A DNA stretch of 64,000 nt from Falcatimonas sp. MSJ-15. GTDB taxonomy: Bacteria > Bacillota > Clostridia > Lachnospirales > Lachnospiraceae. The stretch spans positions 39,247 to 103,246 of the forward strand of contig NZ_JAHLQC010000014.1 in the NCBI RefSeq assembly GCF_018918265.1, read 5' to 3'. Shown here one piece after another: positions 9,624-19,208 of the stretch (position 1 is the stretch's first letter; each line of letters starts with the position of its first letter). The translations under genes and the position numbers were made by a program. Below the pieces are notes generated by a model. That model searched no databases and had not been told where the DNA came from. It was given only the letters and a program-made list of their open reading frames with translations.

Positions 9624-9833
9624 TTACTTTGAAGAACAACATACTACAATTGTAATCAATACAATAATAGCAATTATAAGAAGTGCTGGCTGTGTAAATA
9701 ACCATAATATTACAAATAGAAGAACTAGAAAGCCAACTACTTTTCCTATAACTACAATCCCTGAATAATCTCCTCCACATGCTGCTATAATCGCAAATAT
9801 TATGAACATTAAAATTCCTGTTAAAATATGCAT
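9624..9833 (-). CDS. Small hydrophobic membrane protein, unknown
   Basis: A 69-aa protein almost wholly hydrophobic (two helices, about residues 3-22 and 31-66), ending CCSSK. Start taken at 9833 because GGAGG lies 8 nt upstream and is itself part of an earlier in-frame ATG that cannot be the start. No family recognised. The flanks 9353-9623 and 9834-10083 show no further supportable gene. Confidence 0.5.
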   Translation of the reverse strand: MHILTGILMFIIFAIIAACGGDYSGIVVIGKVVGFLVLLFVILWLFTQPALLIIAIIVLITIVVCCSSK

Positions 9834-10083
9834 ATCTGCCACCTCCAAATCAATAGTGATTAACTCTGACTCAACTTACTTGCTTTTTCTTTATATCTTA
9901 TTTATAACATTTATGCTGTCCAATAAGCATCCCTTGCATATCGAAATTTTATTTATTTCACGCACAAAAAAGGACGCAGGATATTCTCCCACGCCCTCAC
10001 TACTATTTAATCGTACCATATCTTTATTCACAGGGACATTGTGAAAACTAAATTGAATTCCTGCTACCACTACAACCAATAAA

Positions 10084-10389
10084 CTATTTCTTCCTGTAAA
10101 TCCACAAACACATCTTTAATACACCCACATTTACCAACATTTCTGTTAGAAATTTATGTCTTTCATATATCTTTTCAGCCACTTTCTTACCCGTTTCTGT
10201 CAAATGCAGAAAATAGTCTGAATCCATAGTAATATAGCCGCATTCACGCAAAACGGACACTGCATGGCATATACTGGGCTTTGCATATCCCATGTGCCGG
10301 GCAAGGTCAACTGAGCGCACAATCCCTATTTGTTTTTGTAATATAAGTAAAGCTTCCAAATAATCCTCACCCGACTTATAAAGTTTCAT
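10084..10389 (-). CDS. Short DtxR/MntR-like transcriptional regulator (DNA-binding domain only)
   Basis: A 101-aa protein with the winged-helix start of the DtxR/MntR family: SGEDYLEALLILQ, then SVDLARHMGYAKPSICHAVSVL (helix-turn-helix, about 26-47; shown in part), GYITMDSDYFLHLTETGK (wing) and ERHKFLTEMLVNVGV (about 77-92). Normal members continue for at least 40 residues with metal ligands and the dimer domain; here the frame ends soon after LVNVGV, suggesting truncation or a frameshift. It is the last gene of the exporter operon (start 15 bp after the stop of the ABC gene, AAAGGAG upstream). Dyads of the kind TTAGT..ACTAA in the cassette's promoters are candidate operators. Expected role: metal-responsive repression, if still functional. 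Confidence 0.68.
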   Translation of the reverse strand: MKLYKSGEDYLEALLILQKQIGIVRSVDLARHMGYAKPSICHAVSVLRECGYITMDSDYFLHLTETGKKVAEKIYERHKFLTEMLVNVGVLKMCLWIYRKK

Positions 10390-10403
10390 TGTATTTATCT
10401 CCT

Positions 10404-12119
10404 TTATTTCTGCTGCAATGCCACAAGATGTGCATACAAGCCATTCGCAGCCATCAACTCAGACGGAGTACCCATTTCACTTACTTTTCCGTCATCCAAG
10501 ACAACAACCTTATCCGCATTGGCAACTGTCCTCATGCGATGCGCAATCACCATTACGGTTTTATTCTTCAATAATACGGAAAGCGCATCCTGAACCAGTG
10601 TTTCACTTTCAACATCCATTGAAGCAGTAGCTTCATCAAGAAGCACCACGGGAGCATTTTTCAGCAACGCACGGGCAATGGAAATGCGCTGCCGTTCTCC
10701 TCCTGAAAGTGCGCTTCCATTTTCCCCGATATTTGTCTGATAGCTTTCCGGCAGACGGTTGATAAATTCTTCGCATTGAGCTGCCTTTGCCGCCTGCTTC
10801 ACTTCTTCATCTGTCGCTCCATTCCTGCCTAAACGTATATTTTCCATTACCGTATCATCAAACAATAAAACGTCCTGAAATACCACCGCAAAATTTTTAA
10901 ACAAGGTTTCCGGCTCAACGGTTTTTACATCAACGCCACCAAGCGTAATGCTTCCTGAATCCGCGTCCCAAAATCTTGCCGCAAGTTTTGACGCTGTGGA
11001 TTTTCCGCTTCCGGAAGGGCCAACAAGTGCTGTTACCTCCCCCTGCTTTGCCACAAAAGACACCCCCTTTAACACAGGTTCTTCATTATAAGAAAATTTA
11101 ACATTCTTAAATTCAATATCATATCCATGATTATTGCATACATCGCTTCCCGTCTGTTCTGTTGTATTTTCAATTTCTTTCATTCTCTTAGCACTAACCT
11201 GTGAGGAAAAGAGTTCTGCCATCATCATAAAGCAAGTGGTAAATGGATCGTAAATTCTTCCTGCAAATATCAGGAACAAAATAAACATAGGAACAGCTAA
11301 CGAACCATCTATAACCAAGACACTGCCAACAAGCAGCACAGCCACCAATCCCAAACGAAGCACAAACTGTGCTACTGTTGTTGCCGCCCCTGGTGCCAGT
11401 TCATTTTTAAAAGAACACTGAACAACATAATCCAGTTTCTTCTCCAAACCATTCAAATAATCCTGCTCTTTTGCGCATGATTTTAATTCCTGAATTGTAT
11501 CCAGATATTCCTGAACCCCATCATATGCTGCTCTCTTTGCATTAAAATTTGCTGTTTCTGCTTTAGTCTGCGCCTTTCTCGCCATGCAAACAATTAAAGC
11601 AGCAATAGGAATCGGCAGCACAATACACAAACCCATTCTCCAGTCTATGGCTAATAAACTTACGGCGGTTATGATAAACATGATCATTGTTCCAAAAAAC
11701 TGCGGAACGGCATTGGAGAAAACACGCTCTAACGCCGTACAGTCTCCCATAATGGTAGAAGTTAAATCTGACAAATCCCTCTGTCCAAAAAAGGAAAGCG
11801 GCAGTTTTCTGAGTTTTTCAGCAAGCGTGATTCTCCGTGACGCACTTTCTGAATAAGCTACCGTATAGGTTTTGTTGTACTGTATCCAATGCATAATAAA
11901 CACAAGGATAAACATGGCGGCTGTCAGCCCGATATACTCCCATGTATTATGTTCCAGTTTTTGTGTGTTCCCTGATATAACATTTAGAATATCAAGAACA
12001 ATCATCATAAGCAGACCGACAGGAAGCAGTAAACTGATATGACTAACTGCGGTTGCAATAATGCCGCCCCTCAAATCCCTTGCTCCCTTATCGCTTAATG
12101 CAAACATTTTCTTTAACAT
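10404..12119 (-). CDS. ABC half-transporter, fused membrane and ATPase domains (second of pair)
   Basis: A 571-aa protein with a six-helix exporter-type membrane domain (residues about 15-310) and a C-terminal nucleotide-binding domain: Walker A GPSGSGKST, signature LSGGERQR, Walker B VVLLDEAT and the switch His in IAHRM. Its start overlaps the stop of the first half-transporter by 7 bp, so the two probably form a heterodimer. Context beside a NikABCDE-like importer, AraC and Fur/DtxR-like regulators resembles YbtP/YbtQ and IrtA/IrtB pairs, which have exporter folds but import metal-siderophore complexes. A drug or peptide exporter is the alternative; sequence alone cannot separate these. Confidence 0.85.
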   Translation of the reverse strand: MLKKMFALSDKGARDLRGGIIATAVSHISLLLPVGLLMMIVLDILNVISGNTQKLEHNTWEYIGLTAAMFILVFIMHWIQYNKTYTVAYSESASRRITLAEKLRKLPLSFFGQRDLSDLTSTIMGDCTALERVFSNAVPQFFGTMIMFIITAVSLLAIDWRMGLCIVLPIPIAALIVCMARKAQTKAETANFNAKRAAYDGVQEYLDTIQELKSCAKEQDYLNGLEKKLDYVVQCSFKNELAPGAATTVAQFVLRLGLVAVLLVGSVLVIDGSLAVPMFILFLIFAGRIYDPFTTCFMMMAELFSSQVSAKRMKEIENTTEQTGSDVCNNHGYDIEFKNVKFSYNEEPVLKGVSFVAKQGEVTALVGPSGSGKSTASKLAARFWDADSGSITLGGVDVKTVEPETLFKNFAVVFQDVLLFDDTVMENIRLGRNGATDEEVKQAAKAAQCEEFINRLPESYQTNIGENGSALSGGERQRISIARALLKNAPVVLLDEATASMDVESETLVQDALSVLLKNKTVMVIAHRMRTVANADKVVVLDDGKVSEMGTPSELMAANGLYAHLVALQQK

Positions 12120-13903
12120 ACTTCCACCTCATTTCCTATGTGCCAGTTTGTCGTTTTCATATAATTATTCCACATACGGGCATACTCTTTGTTTAACTGC
12201 ACCAACTCCTTATGTGTACCCTTCTCTACAATCTCGCCTTGTTTCATTACAAGAATCTGGTCAGCATCCTGCACGGCTGAAAGGCGGTGCGCAATCATAA
12301 TAACCGTTTTACCAGAAAGCAGCCCTTCAAATGCTTTTTGTATCTGCTGCTCATTTTCCGGATCAGCAAATGCCGTGGCTTCATCAAGGACTATAATTGG
12401 AGCATCCTTTAAAATCGCCCTTGCAATCGCAATACGCTGTGTTTCTCCTCCTGATAAGTAAACGCCTTTACTCCCTACCACTGTATCAATCCCACTTGGA
12501 AACTTAGCAATAATATCATCACACTGCGCCAGATGAGCCGCCTTCAGGACTTCCTCTCTTGAAGCTGACGGTCTGCCCGCCCTGATATTTTCTAAAAGGC
12601 TGTCTTTAAATAATTGGGGATTTTGAAAAACAAATGCCACCTTTTTCATTAAATCAGCGTGGGCAATCTCTCTAATATCCACGTTTCCAATCTTAATCTG
12701 TCCACTCTGCACGTCATAAAAACGTGGTATCAAACTAGCTGTTGTGCTTTTTCCTGAACCCGAATGTCCTACCAATGCTGTCGTTGTTCCCGACTTTGCC
12801 ACAAAACTTAAATTCAAGACTGCCGGATGCTCCGTATTTTCATAGGCAAAGGTCACGCCCTCAAAGACCACATCATTTTTATCTGTTGTTTTTGGATTGT
12901 TTGTTTCCGGCTGCGGTGTAGCAGTCAGTATCGTATCAATCCTACGCATAGCTTCCTCTGCCTGCATCTTGTAACTTGTCATATACATGATTTTATTCAG
13001 CATAACTGCACAGGCTGGAGAGAAAATCAGATAGAATAAAAAGCTCTGCATAAATCCGATCAGATTATCTGAAACCATAGCAATAATAATTGCCGCCGGA
13101 ACCAGAACCAGATAATTCGAGTTGATAACAGAATTAAACGCTACCATACCCTTCCTGCATGACATCGTATATGCAAGCGCCTGTTTTCTGTAATCATTGA
13201 TTGTTGCATTAAATTTTGAAAATGACCTGACTGTCTGACCAAATACCTTTACTACTGATATACCCCTGACGTATTCCACAGCTTCATGATTCATCTTCTC
13301 TAACGAATCCTGATACTGCATCATAAATTCCCTGCTCTCCTTGCCCATTAAAGCCCCTTGCAGGAAAAAGCCTATTCCATATAACAATATCAATGGAATG
13401 CCTATTCTCAAATCAAAAACAAGCATTAAGATTACGCTTGCAATCATAGTAACCTGTGCGCCTACAAGATCGGGAAGCTGATGTGCAATAAATGTTTCTG
13501 TCTGGAAACTATTTTCATCAATAATCTTCCTGAGTTTTCCACTTGGGTTTACATCAAAATATCCCATAGACATCTTTGAAAGTGCCTTTAATGTAGCCAT
13601 TTTCAGGTTCTTTTCTGTATGAAACGCTACAACATGGGAACACAGCAATGCTATGAAGTAAAGCAGAAGCCCAACCAGTTCCAATACAAGTGCCGCCATG
13701 CCCCACTTTACCAGATTGCCTGTGTCTATTGGCTTTCCGGCAAATATGGATACCAAATCTCTTGCGGCAAAATAGACACACAAAAACGGACACATAATAA
13801 ACAATGCGCTGATCCCCGATAAGAACCGAGATACATTCAGCAATGTACGGTGTTTTCCCATAAATTGAAACAACCGCTTGATTTCATTTGATTTTTGTTT
13901 CAT
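12113..13903 (-). CDS. ABC half-transporter, fused membrane and ATPase domains (first of pair)
   Basis: A 596-aa protein with six membrane helices (residues about 18-320) and a nucleotide-binding domain: Walker A GHSGSGKST, Q-loop FVFQNPQLF, signature LSGGETQR, Walker B IIVLDEATA, switch His in MIAHRL. Starts at 13903 with AAGGAGG 10 nt upstream and is the first gene of an operon with the second half-transporter and the DtxR-like gene. Its promoter (13924-14006) shares a -10, a -35 and an upstream box with the importer operon, so both are probably switched on together. Confidence 0.85.
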   Translation of the reverse strand: MKQKSNEIKRLFQFMGKHRTLLNVSRFLSGISALFIMCPFLCVYFAARDLVSIFAGKPIDTGNLVKWGMAALVLELVGLLLYFIALLCSHVVAFHTEKNLKMATLKALSKMSMGYFDVNPSGKLRKIIDENSFQTETFIAHQLPDLVGAQVTMIASVILMLVFDLRIGIPLILLYGIGFFLQGALMGKESREFMMQYQDSLEKMNHEAVEYVRGISVVKVFGQTVRSFSKFNATINDYRKQALAYTMSCRKGMVAFNSVINSNYLVLVPAAIIIAMVSDNLIGFMQSFLFYLIFSPACAVMLNKIMYMTSYKMQAEEAMRRIDTILTATPQPETNNPKTTDKNDVVFEGVTFAYENTEHPAVLNLSFVAKSGTTTALVGHSGSGKSTTASLIPRFYDVQSGQIKIGNVDIREIAHADLMKKVAFVFQNPQLFKDSLLENIRAGRPSASREEVLKAAHLAQCDDIIAKFPSGIDTVVGSKGVYLSGGETQRIAIARAILKDAPIIVLDEATAFADPENEQQIQKAFEGLLSGKTVIMIAHRLSAVQDADQILVMKQGEIVEKGTHKELVQLNKEYARMWNNYMKTTNWHIGNEVEVC

Positions 13904-13923
13904 TGAAACAGTACCTCCTTAAA

Positions 13924-14006
13924 TTAGTTTTGACTAACTATATTCATTATATAGTCAGATAATTTTTTATCTATGACTTAACAGGTATATCTTTACTCCA
14001 ATCAGT
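13924..14006 (-). promoter_or_regulatory. Promoter of the exporter-pair operon: dyad operator, TATAAT, ATAGAT, upstream activator box
   Basis: Read on the minus strand: an upstream box CTGATTGGAGTAAA (13992-14005), a -35-like ATAGAT (13969-13974), 17 bp spacer, -10 TATAAT (13946-13951), then a dyad with arms TTAGT and ACTAA (13924-13937) before the ribosome site. The same box, -35 and -10 occur with nearly the same spacing at 19209-19268. The poor -35 plus a conserved upstream box fits activation by the AraC protein; the dyad downstream of -10 fits repression. Confidence 0.6.
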
Positions 14007-14026
14007 CCACCGCTTTTTATATGAAA

Positions 14027-14057
14027 GGAGGTAATGACTTCCTCTGTCATTACCGCC
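14027..14057 (-). terminator. Terminator after the solute-binding protein gene
   Basis: Arms GGCGGTAATGAC and GTCATTACCTCC (one mismatch) form a 12-bp stem 27 bp after the stop of the binding-protein gene; only a short T-run follows on the minus strand. It separates the importer operon from the exporter promoter. Confidence 0.55.
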
Positions 14058-14083
14058 TTTCTTCCCAAGTACAACATTCTTCA

Positions 14084-15751
14084 CTATTTTACTTTTATAT
14101 TTTGTACTGATGTAAAGCTCGTATCGCCAGAATATTCATAATTTGATACATTGCTGTTATATACAGATAGCTGATGCGTATAATATAATGGCGTTACCAG
14201 ACACTCATCTGACATTGTAGTTAAAATGGTATTGTAAATTTCCTGTATTTTTTCTTCTTCCGTTGCAGCGTTTAACTCGTCAAGCAATCCGTTTGCTAAA
14301 TATGCATTTACCTGTGATAAAATAGGATCAGTTGACGTTTTGGGATCAAGGCCTCCCACGACAACCGTCGGGTCATAATATCCGCCCTGTGTTTTAAAAA
14401 TTGTCACTCCATACTGCCCACCGGAAACCATAGCAAACCAATCCATCATTGCGGCGGAGCTGGGCGTCAGTTCTATGCCGATCTGCTTTAGCTGGTCACA
14501 TATGTATACCACGGTATCATCGTCTGATGCTGAACCTGTCTGATATACAAATTCTGCTGACAGCTTTACTCCATCCTTTTCACGTATTCCATCGTTGTCT
14601 GTATCTACATATCCGGCATCGTCCAATAATTGATTTGCAGTATCCATATTGTATTCATAAATCTTCTGGTCTACATCACAATATGGAATGCTTCTTGAAA
14701 AGAAGGTATCGGCTGCTTCATACAATCCCCCAAAAATATTTTGAGTAATTGTTTCTTTATCAACTGCTGTCGCAATCGCCTCCCTAACCACCTGATCTCT
14801 AAAAATCGGATCATTCAGGTTATAGCCCATATAATACGTTTGCATGGCATTTCCATCCGCTTTTGCTGAAAATCCATCCGTTGCACTCATTTCTTCAAAG
14901 TTTTCTGCTGAAATCTTGGTAATGCCTGTGTAAAAATCAATCTCTCCATTCTTTAATGCCAATAATTTTGCATCATTATCCGGAATGTTCTTTACAGAAA
15001 AACTGTCAACATCCGGTTTTTTGCCCCAATAGTTTGTATTGTATTCAAAGTTGAATACCTGCCCATTGTTATCCCCGGAATACATATAGGGGCCTGTACC
15101 ACAGGTAGCACTCTTAAATGTATCCTTGGCTGTCAAATCCTCATTTAGCTGCTCGCTTGACACAATCCCCCAGGGATTCGCAAGGCACAATTCACGCATT
15201 GTACCGTAATACGGCTGCTCTAACTGAAGCTCAACCGTGTATTCATCAACCGCAACCGCATCTTTAATTATAGTAGACAGTTTTCCATAACCACCATTAT
15301 ACTGTCCGAGATTTACCGGAACCGCCAATAATGACTTTGCCACATCCTCCGCTGTCATATCAGAACCGTCCGAAAACTTAATCCCCTGCCGTATCTTAAA
15401 TGTATAAGTACAGCCGTCCTCGCTCATGCTCCAGCTTTCAGCCAATACGCCAGTCAATTCCCCGTTTGAATCATATTTCACCAATGTGTCATAGAAAGAA
15501 GGAAGCCAATATGTCAAATCGTAGCCGCTTGAGGTTACATCTGGTGTGATTACCGTGTAAAAATACTCAAATCCCCAGCTTTCTGCTAAATTGAGATGCA
15601 CCCGCTCCTGTCCTGTTTCCTGAGTATTGCTTACCTCATTTGTATTGTTTGTTCCGTTTGCCTCACTTGCTCCATTGTCACTGCTGCAGGCTACAATCCC
15701 TAAAACCATAACCGCAGACAGCAATCCTGCTGCTAAATGCTTAAATTTCAT
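14084..15751 (-). CDS. SBP_bac_5-family solute-binding lipoprotein (NikA/CntA/OppA-like)
   Basis: A 555-aa lipoprotein: hydrophobic signal with lipobox LGIVAC (Cys22), followed by a Ser/Asn/Thr-rich linker and an SBP_bac_5 domain. Family signatures include LAESWSMSEDGCTYTFKIRQG (part) near 105-125, KFSDGSDMTAEDV, GTGPYMY and DPIFRDQVVREAIATAVD. Members bind peptides, nickel or metal-metallophore complexes for uptake. It is the last gene of the importer operon, 53 bp after the second ATPase. The AraC/Fur/DtxR-like neighbours favour a metal or metallophore ligand over peptides, but the pocket residues cannot be judged by eye. Confidence 0.85.
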   Translation of the reverse strand: MKFKHLAAGLLSAVMVLGIVACSSDNGASEANGTNNTNEVSNTQETGQERVHLNLAESWGFEYFYTVITPDVTSSGYDLTYWLPSFYDTLVKYDSNGELTGVLAESWSMSEDGCTYTFKIRQGIKFSDGSDMTAEDVAKSLLAVPVNLGQYNGGYGKLSTIIKDAVAVDEYTVELQLEQPYYGTMRELCLANPWGIVSSEQLNEDLTAKDTFKSATCGTGPYMYSGDNNGQVFNFEYNTNYWGKKPDVDSFSVKNIPDNDAKLLALKNGEIDFYTGITKISAENFEEMSATDGFSAKADGNAMQTYYMGYNLNDPIFRDQVVREAIATAVDKETITQNIFGGLYEAADTFFSRSIPYCDVDQKIYEYNMDTANQLLDDAGYVDTDNDGIREKDGVKLSAEFVYQTGSASDDDTVVYICDQLKQIGIELTPSSAAMMDWFAMVSGGQYGVTIFKTQGGYYDPTVVVGGLDPKTSTDPILSQVNAYLANGLLDELNAATEEEKIQEIYNTILTTMSDECLVTPLYYTHQLSVYNSNVSNYEYSGDTSFTSVQNIKVK

Positions 15752-15804
15752 GATAAATATTCCTTTCTTTTTATTTGTTTTTCTTATTTTGAAATGGACA
15801 CGGG

Positions 15805-16572
15805 TTATAACAATCCGCTGGTTCTCAACAAAATTTTGCTATACTCATTAACAAATACTGTTGTGTTACCAGAAAATGCAACCTGTTCCATCAAAACAGA
15901 CTCTTTCATTACCAGAATCTCATCCGCAATCACCACTGCAAGCTCTATGTCATGCGTAATAAAGATAAGGGTAAACCCCAATCGTTTTTGCAAAGAAACG
16001 ATTTCCTCTATGATTTTCTTCCTAAGCGGCAAGTCAAACCCATTCGTTGCTTCATCAAAAATCAGGCATTTGGGTTCTGCCGCTAAAGCTCTTGCTATCG
16101 CAACTCTTTTCTGTTCCCCACCAGACAACTCTGACGGCATTCTTGCGTAATAGGCTTCCGGGAGGTTACAAAGGCTAAATAATTCCAGACACCTCTTTTT
16201 TCGCTCTTGCCACCCCATATGAAAAAAACAGCTCAACGGTTCTTCAACAGACTTTCCCACTGTCATTTTAGGATCAAGAGCCGATGCCGAATTTTGCTGG
16301 ATTAACTGCACCGTTTTGTAATGCCCTCTCACCGTTCTCCGATTCTTATATATACCATGTCCGTCAACCAGTATATTTCCGCCGGAAGGAAACTGTAATC
16401 CGGCAATCATTCTTGCCAGTGTTGTTTTTCCAGAACCGGATTCTCCTACAATCGCATATCTGCCTCCGTCATGGAATGAGATTGAAACCGGAGCCACGGC
16501 CACAAAATCCCTATTTCCAAACTTTCCTTTTCTAAATTTGCAGCTTACGTCATTTAGCTCTATCATATGCAT
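15805..16572 (-). CDS. ABC importer ATPase (NikE/OppF/CntF-like)
   Basis: A 255-aa nucleotide-binding protein: Walker A GESGSGKTT, Q-loop VQLIQQNSASALDP (typical of the dipeptide/nickel family), signature LSGGEQKR, Walker B CLIFDEATN and IFITHD. The gene overlaps the 3' end of the other ATPase by 23 bp. Together the two ATPases would power the two permeases of this operon. Confidence 0.88.
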   Translation of the reverse strand: MHMIELNDVSCKFRKGKFGNRDFVAVAPVSISFHDGGRYAIVGESGSGKTTLARMIAGLQFPSGGNILVDGHGIYKNRRTVRGHYKTVQLIQQNSASALDPKMTVGKSVEEPLSCFFHMGWQERKKRCLELFSLCNLPEAYYARMPSELSGGEQKRVAIARALAAEPKCLIFDEATNGFDLPLRKKIIEEIVSLQKRLGFTLIFITHDIELAVVIADEILVMKESVLMEQVAFSGNTTVFVNEYSKILLRTSGLL

Positions 16573-17338
16573 CCCTCCTTAGTTCGCAGGCATTTACCAA
16601 TTCTTTTGTAAATTCATTTTCAGGGCTGTTCATGACCATATCTGTCTGCCCTGTTTCAACAATCTTTCCATGATTCATTATCATCATCCAGTCAGATACA
16701 GAAGCCGCTTTCAGATCATGTGTTACAAACAGGACAGACATACCCTGACCACATAATTTTTTCATTTGCTGCATTAACTCCATCCTGTTACAAGCATCAA
16801 TCGCTGTCGTTGCTTCATCTGCCACTAACAGTTTAGGCTCCTGAATGATAGCTGCTGCTATCATAATCCTCTGTAACATACCGCCTGATAATTCAAAAGG
16901 ATAATTATTCAAAATTCTTTCTGTATCATCTAAACCTAATCCATTTAAAATCGTTTCATATCTTTTTCTTGTTTCTTTTTTCTCTGCTTTTAGGTGGTGA
17001 CGCAGATAAGATCTTTCTAACTGTTTTCCAATACGGATAGACGGATTAAAAGCTGTCATTGGGTTTTGCATGATAAAACAGATTTCTTTTCCATAAATTC
17101 CACTTAACTGCTTTTTATTTAATTTTCGTAAATCTCTGCCCCCAAAATTTATAGAACCTTCGATTATGTAATTATCAGAAAGCAATCCCATAACCGCCCT
17201 GCAAACTGTTGTTTTTCCTGCCCCTGAACCTCCGACCAGTGAAAGCATCTGACCATGACTGATCTCAAAAGAAACATCATTTACAATCATTTCTCCAGAG
17301 AACAATGATATTTTCAAATTTCTAACATCAAGTGCCAC
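16550..17338 (-). CDS. ABC importer ATPase (NikD/OppD/CntD-like)
   Basis: A 262-aa nucleotide-binding protein: Walker A GGSGAGKTT, Q-loop CFIMQNPMTAFNPS, signature LSGGMLQR, Walker B LLVADEATT, and LFVTHD. The FNPS-type Q-loop and GGM signature are characteristic of the oligopeptide/nickel uptake subfamily. Overlaps the preceding permease gene by 11 bp, so translation is probably coupled. Confidence 0.88.
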   Translation of the reverse strand: MALDVRNLKISLFSGEMIVNDVSFEISHGQMLSLVGGSGAGKTTVCRAVMGLLSDNYIIEGSINFGGRDLRKLNKKQLSGIYGKEICFIMQNPMTAFNPSIRIGKQLERSYLRHHLKAEKKETRKRYETILNGLGLDDTERILNNYPFELSGGMLQRIMIAAAIIQEPKLLVADEATTAIDACNRMELMQQMKKLCGQGMSVLFVTHDLKAASVSDWMMIMNHGKIVETGQTDMVMNSPENEFTKELVNACELRRDAYDRAK

Positions 17339-18146
17339 TTATATCATCCTCCTTCCCAATAGAATTCCTCAGCCCTTCCCCTAACAAATTAAATCCTGCA
17401 CAGCATACAAGCAGACAAATTCCCGGATAAACAATTAGGTTAGGATTTGAATATAAGCTGTTGCGGGCTTCGTTTAACATTGCGCCCCATTCTGATGTAC
17501 CCTTTACCAGACCTATACCCAAAAAAGCAAATCCAGAAATAGAAATAATGACTGATGCAATCCCCGTTGTAAAATATACAATAAATTGTGGCAGTACATT
17601 TGGTATCAAGTGCATAACAACAATGCGGATATTGGAAGCTCCCGAAATTCTTGCTGCCTCTACATACTCTTTGCCGCACTCTGTTTTTGCATAAGAACGC
17701 ACCATCCTCAAAAACCATGCTGTCATGGATATGCTGATCGCTACAATAATACAGACTGTCGGATTTTCAAATGAAGTAACCAGAGCCATTGCAATAACTA
17801 ACAAAGGGAATGCCATCAATATATCACATACCACCCTTGCTATTTCATCTATCATTCCGCCTATATAGCATGAAAAACTTCCTGTGAATAAAGCAATCAC
17901 CGCTAAAACAATCAATACAGGAATAGAAAGCCCTAATGAATACCTTGCCCCATATAAAAGCCTCGACAATTCACAACGCCCCATCTGGTCACATCCTAAC
18001 GGATATTCTGCGGAAGGCTCTGCATTTTTCATTGCAAGGTTTGTTGCATTTGGATCATTTGGCGCCAGCATAGGTGCGGCAACTGCAATCAGTATAAAAA
18101 AAGCGATCAACATGATTCCAATAATTATCTGCCATTTCCTTCTCAT
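17328..18146 (-). CDS. ABC importer permease (NikC/OppC/CntC-like)
   Basis: A 272-aa membrane protein with an N-terminal helix (about 8-28), a soluble stretch starting APNDPNATNL, and five further helices. The motif PLGCDQMGRCELSRLLYGARYSL is shortened here to PLGCDQMGR: intact members have GTDxxGRD at this point. The EAA loop region is KEYVEAARISGASNIRIVVMHLIPN (in part). Overlaps the upstream permease by 4 bp (ATGA type). Expected to form the transmembrane pore with the other permease. Confidence 0.88.
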   Translation of the reverse strand: MRRKWQIIIGIMLIAFFILIAVAAPMLAPNDPNATNLAMKNAEPSAEYPLGCDQMGRCELSRLLYGARYSLGLSIPVLIVLAVIALFTGSFSCYIGGMIDEIARVVCDILMAFPLLVIAMALVTSFENPTVCIIVAISISMTAWFLRMVRSYAKTECGKEYVEAARISGASNIRIVVMHLIPNVLPQFIVYFTTGIASVIISISGFAFLGIGLVKGTSEWGAMLNEARNSLYSNPNLIVYPGICLLVCCAGFNLLGEGLRNSIGKEDDISGT

Positions 18147-19096
18147 ATCCAGTTCCTCCTATACGCAGGACATATTATGCTTGAAAGAATATCAGCAACT
18201 GTATTGAAGAACGCAAACAGGACGGCACACACTAAGATTGCTCCTGATATTCCATATATATCCATTCCTTCACAAGATTTCATTAAATAACTTCCTAAAC
18301 CATCAATCGAAAAAACGCTTTCCACCAGTGATGATGTTCCAAACAACGCCGCACAATATTGAGCAAATAATGTGATTGCCGCAGGCAGGGCATTTCTCAG
18401 TACCTCCCCAAATATAATCTGCGTATTGGAAAACCCCCTTGCTTTTGCATATAGCACATAATCGCTTTTTAATTCATTCAGTATAGATGCCCGCAGAACC
18501 CTTGTCGCGATACATACAATCGGCACCGCCATCGAAACAGAAGGCAGTATAAGCGATTTCAGGCTTCCGTCCGCAATTACATTGAAAATCGGTATTTTCA
18601 CAGCAAAGACAGATAACAGAACCAATGCCAGCCAGAAACTCGGCACACATATTCCCACAATACAGAGTATTCTTGCAACATTATCAAAAACGCCATTCTT
18701 CCTTATGACAGAGATAGCCGCAATAAGAATTGTCAATATGATAATCCAGGCCATTGCCATAATTATCATCATGCAAGTAACTGGAAGTGCATCCATAATG
18801 TTTTGTATTACCGGCTTTCTGTTTGTTATTGCGGTGCCTAAATCACCACTCAGGACACCCTTTATGTACTCGAAATACCTTTCTCCGAACGGGGCATCCA
18901 GTCCAAGCTCCACCCTCACTGCCTGTATCTGTTCTTCTGTTGCAAAAAGATTGTTTTTTCGGACAATCATTTCTGCGGGATCTGTTCCTGTGAATAATTG
19001 CAGGCAAAAACTTAATGTTACAACACCCCATATCACAAGAACAAAATTCAGGATACGTTTTAATATCCTTCCCACCAAAATCTTAATGTCAGACAT
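18143..19096 (-). CDS. ABC importer permease (NikB/OppB/CntB-like)
   Basis: A 317-aa membrane protein with six helices. The N-terminus (about 10-30) is followed by the family pattern FCLQLFTGTDPAEMIV, LGLDAPFGERYFEYIKGVLSGDLG in pieces, and the EAA loop SDYVLYAKARGFSNTQI near 225-240. First gene of the importer operon; GGAG lies upstream of the ATG. A dyad operator lies 23-40 bp before the start and a terminator-like hairpin a little further up, so expression may need to pass a leader attenuator. Confidence 0.88.
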   Translation of the reverse strand: MSDIKILVGRILKRILNFVLVIWGVVTLSFCLQLFTGTDPAEMIVRKNNLFATEEQIQAVRVELGLDAPFGERYFEYIKGVLSGDLGTAITNRKPVIQNIMDALPVTCMMIIMAMAWIIILTILIAAISVIRKNGVFDNVARILCIVGICVPSFWLALVLLSVFAVKIPIFNVIADGSLKSLILPSVSMAVPIVCIATRVLRASILNELKSDYVLYAKARGFSNTQIIFGEVLRNALPAAITLFAQYCAALFGTSSLVESVFSIDGLGSYLMKSCEGMDIYGISGAILVCAVLFAFFNTVADILSSIICPAYRRNWI

Positions 19097-19118
19097 AGGT
19101 CTAATCGCTCCTTACTTT

Positions 19119-19136
19119 AGTTAGTTTATGCTAACT
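19119..19136 (-). promoter_or_regulatory. Dyad operator before the importer operon
   Basis: Arms AGTTAG and CTAACT around TTTATG, 23 bp upstream of the first permease start. Similar TTAGT/ACTAA dyads are at 13924-13937 and 19221-19234. DtxR-type operators contain TTAG and CTAA half-sites, which makes the local DtxR-like protein the first candidate. Confidence 0.5.
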
Positions 19137-19144
19137 TTTGATTC

Positions 19145-19174
19145 AAAAAAAGGAGCCGCAGTATAGCGACTTCC
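19145..19174 (-). terminator. Intrinsic terminator in the leader of the importer operon
   Basis: On the minus strand GGAAGTCGC and GCGGCTCC pair (8 bp, one bulge, one G-U) and are followed by seven T. It lies downstream of the putative TATAAT at 19209-19214 and upstream of the first permease gene, so it can act as an attenuator, or simply end the araC transcript. Confidence 0.7.
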
Positions 19175-19208
19175 TTACCAAGACGAACCAACCTTCAGCA
19201 CGCAAATC

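Noticed and set aside
9442..9780. 112-codon minus-strand frame
   Set aside because: Overlaps the better-supported small membrane protein in another frame; no ribosome site and an unnatural composition.
9891..10079. 62-codon frame after the DtxR-like gene
   Set aside because: TTG start without ribosome site, no recognisable pattern; could be decayed 3' sequence of the regulator gene but does not read as its C-terminal domain.
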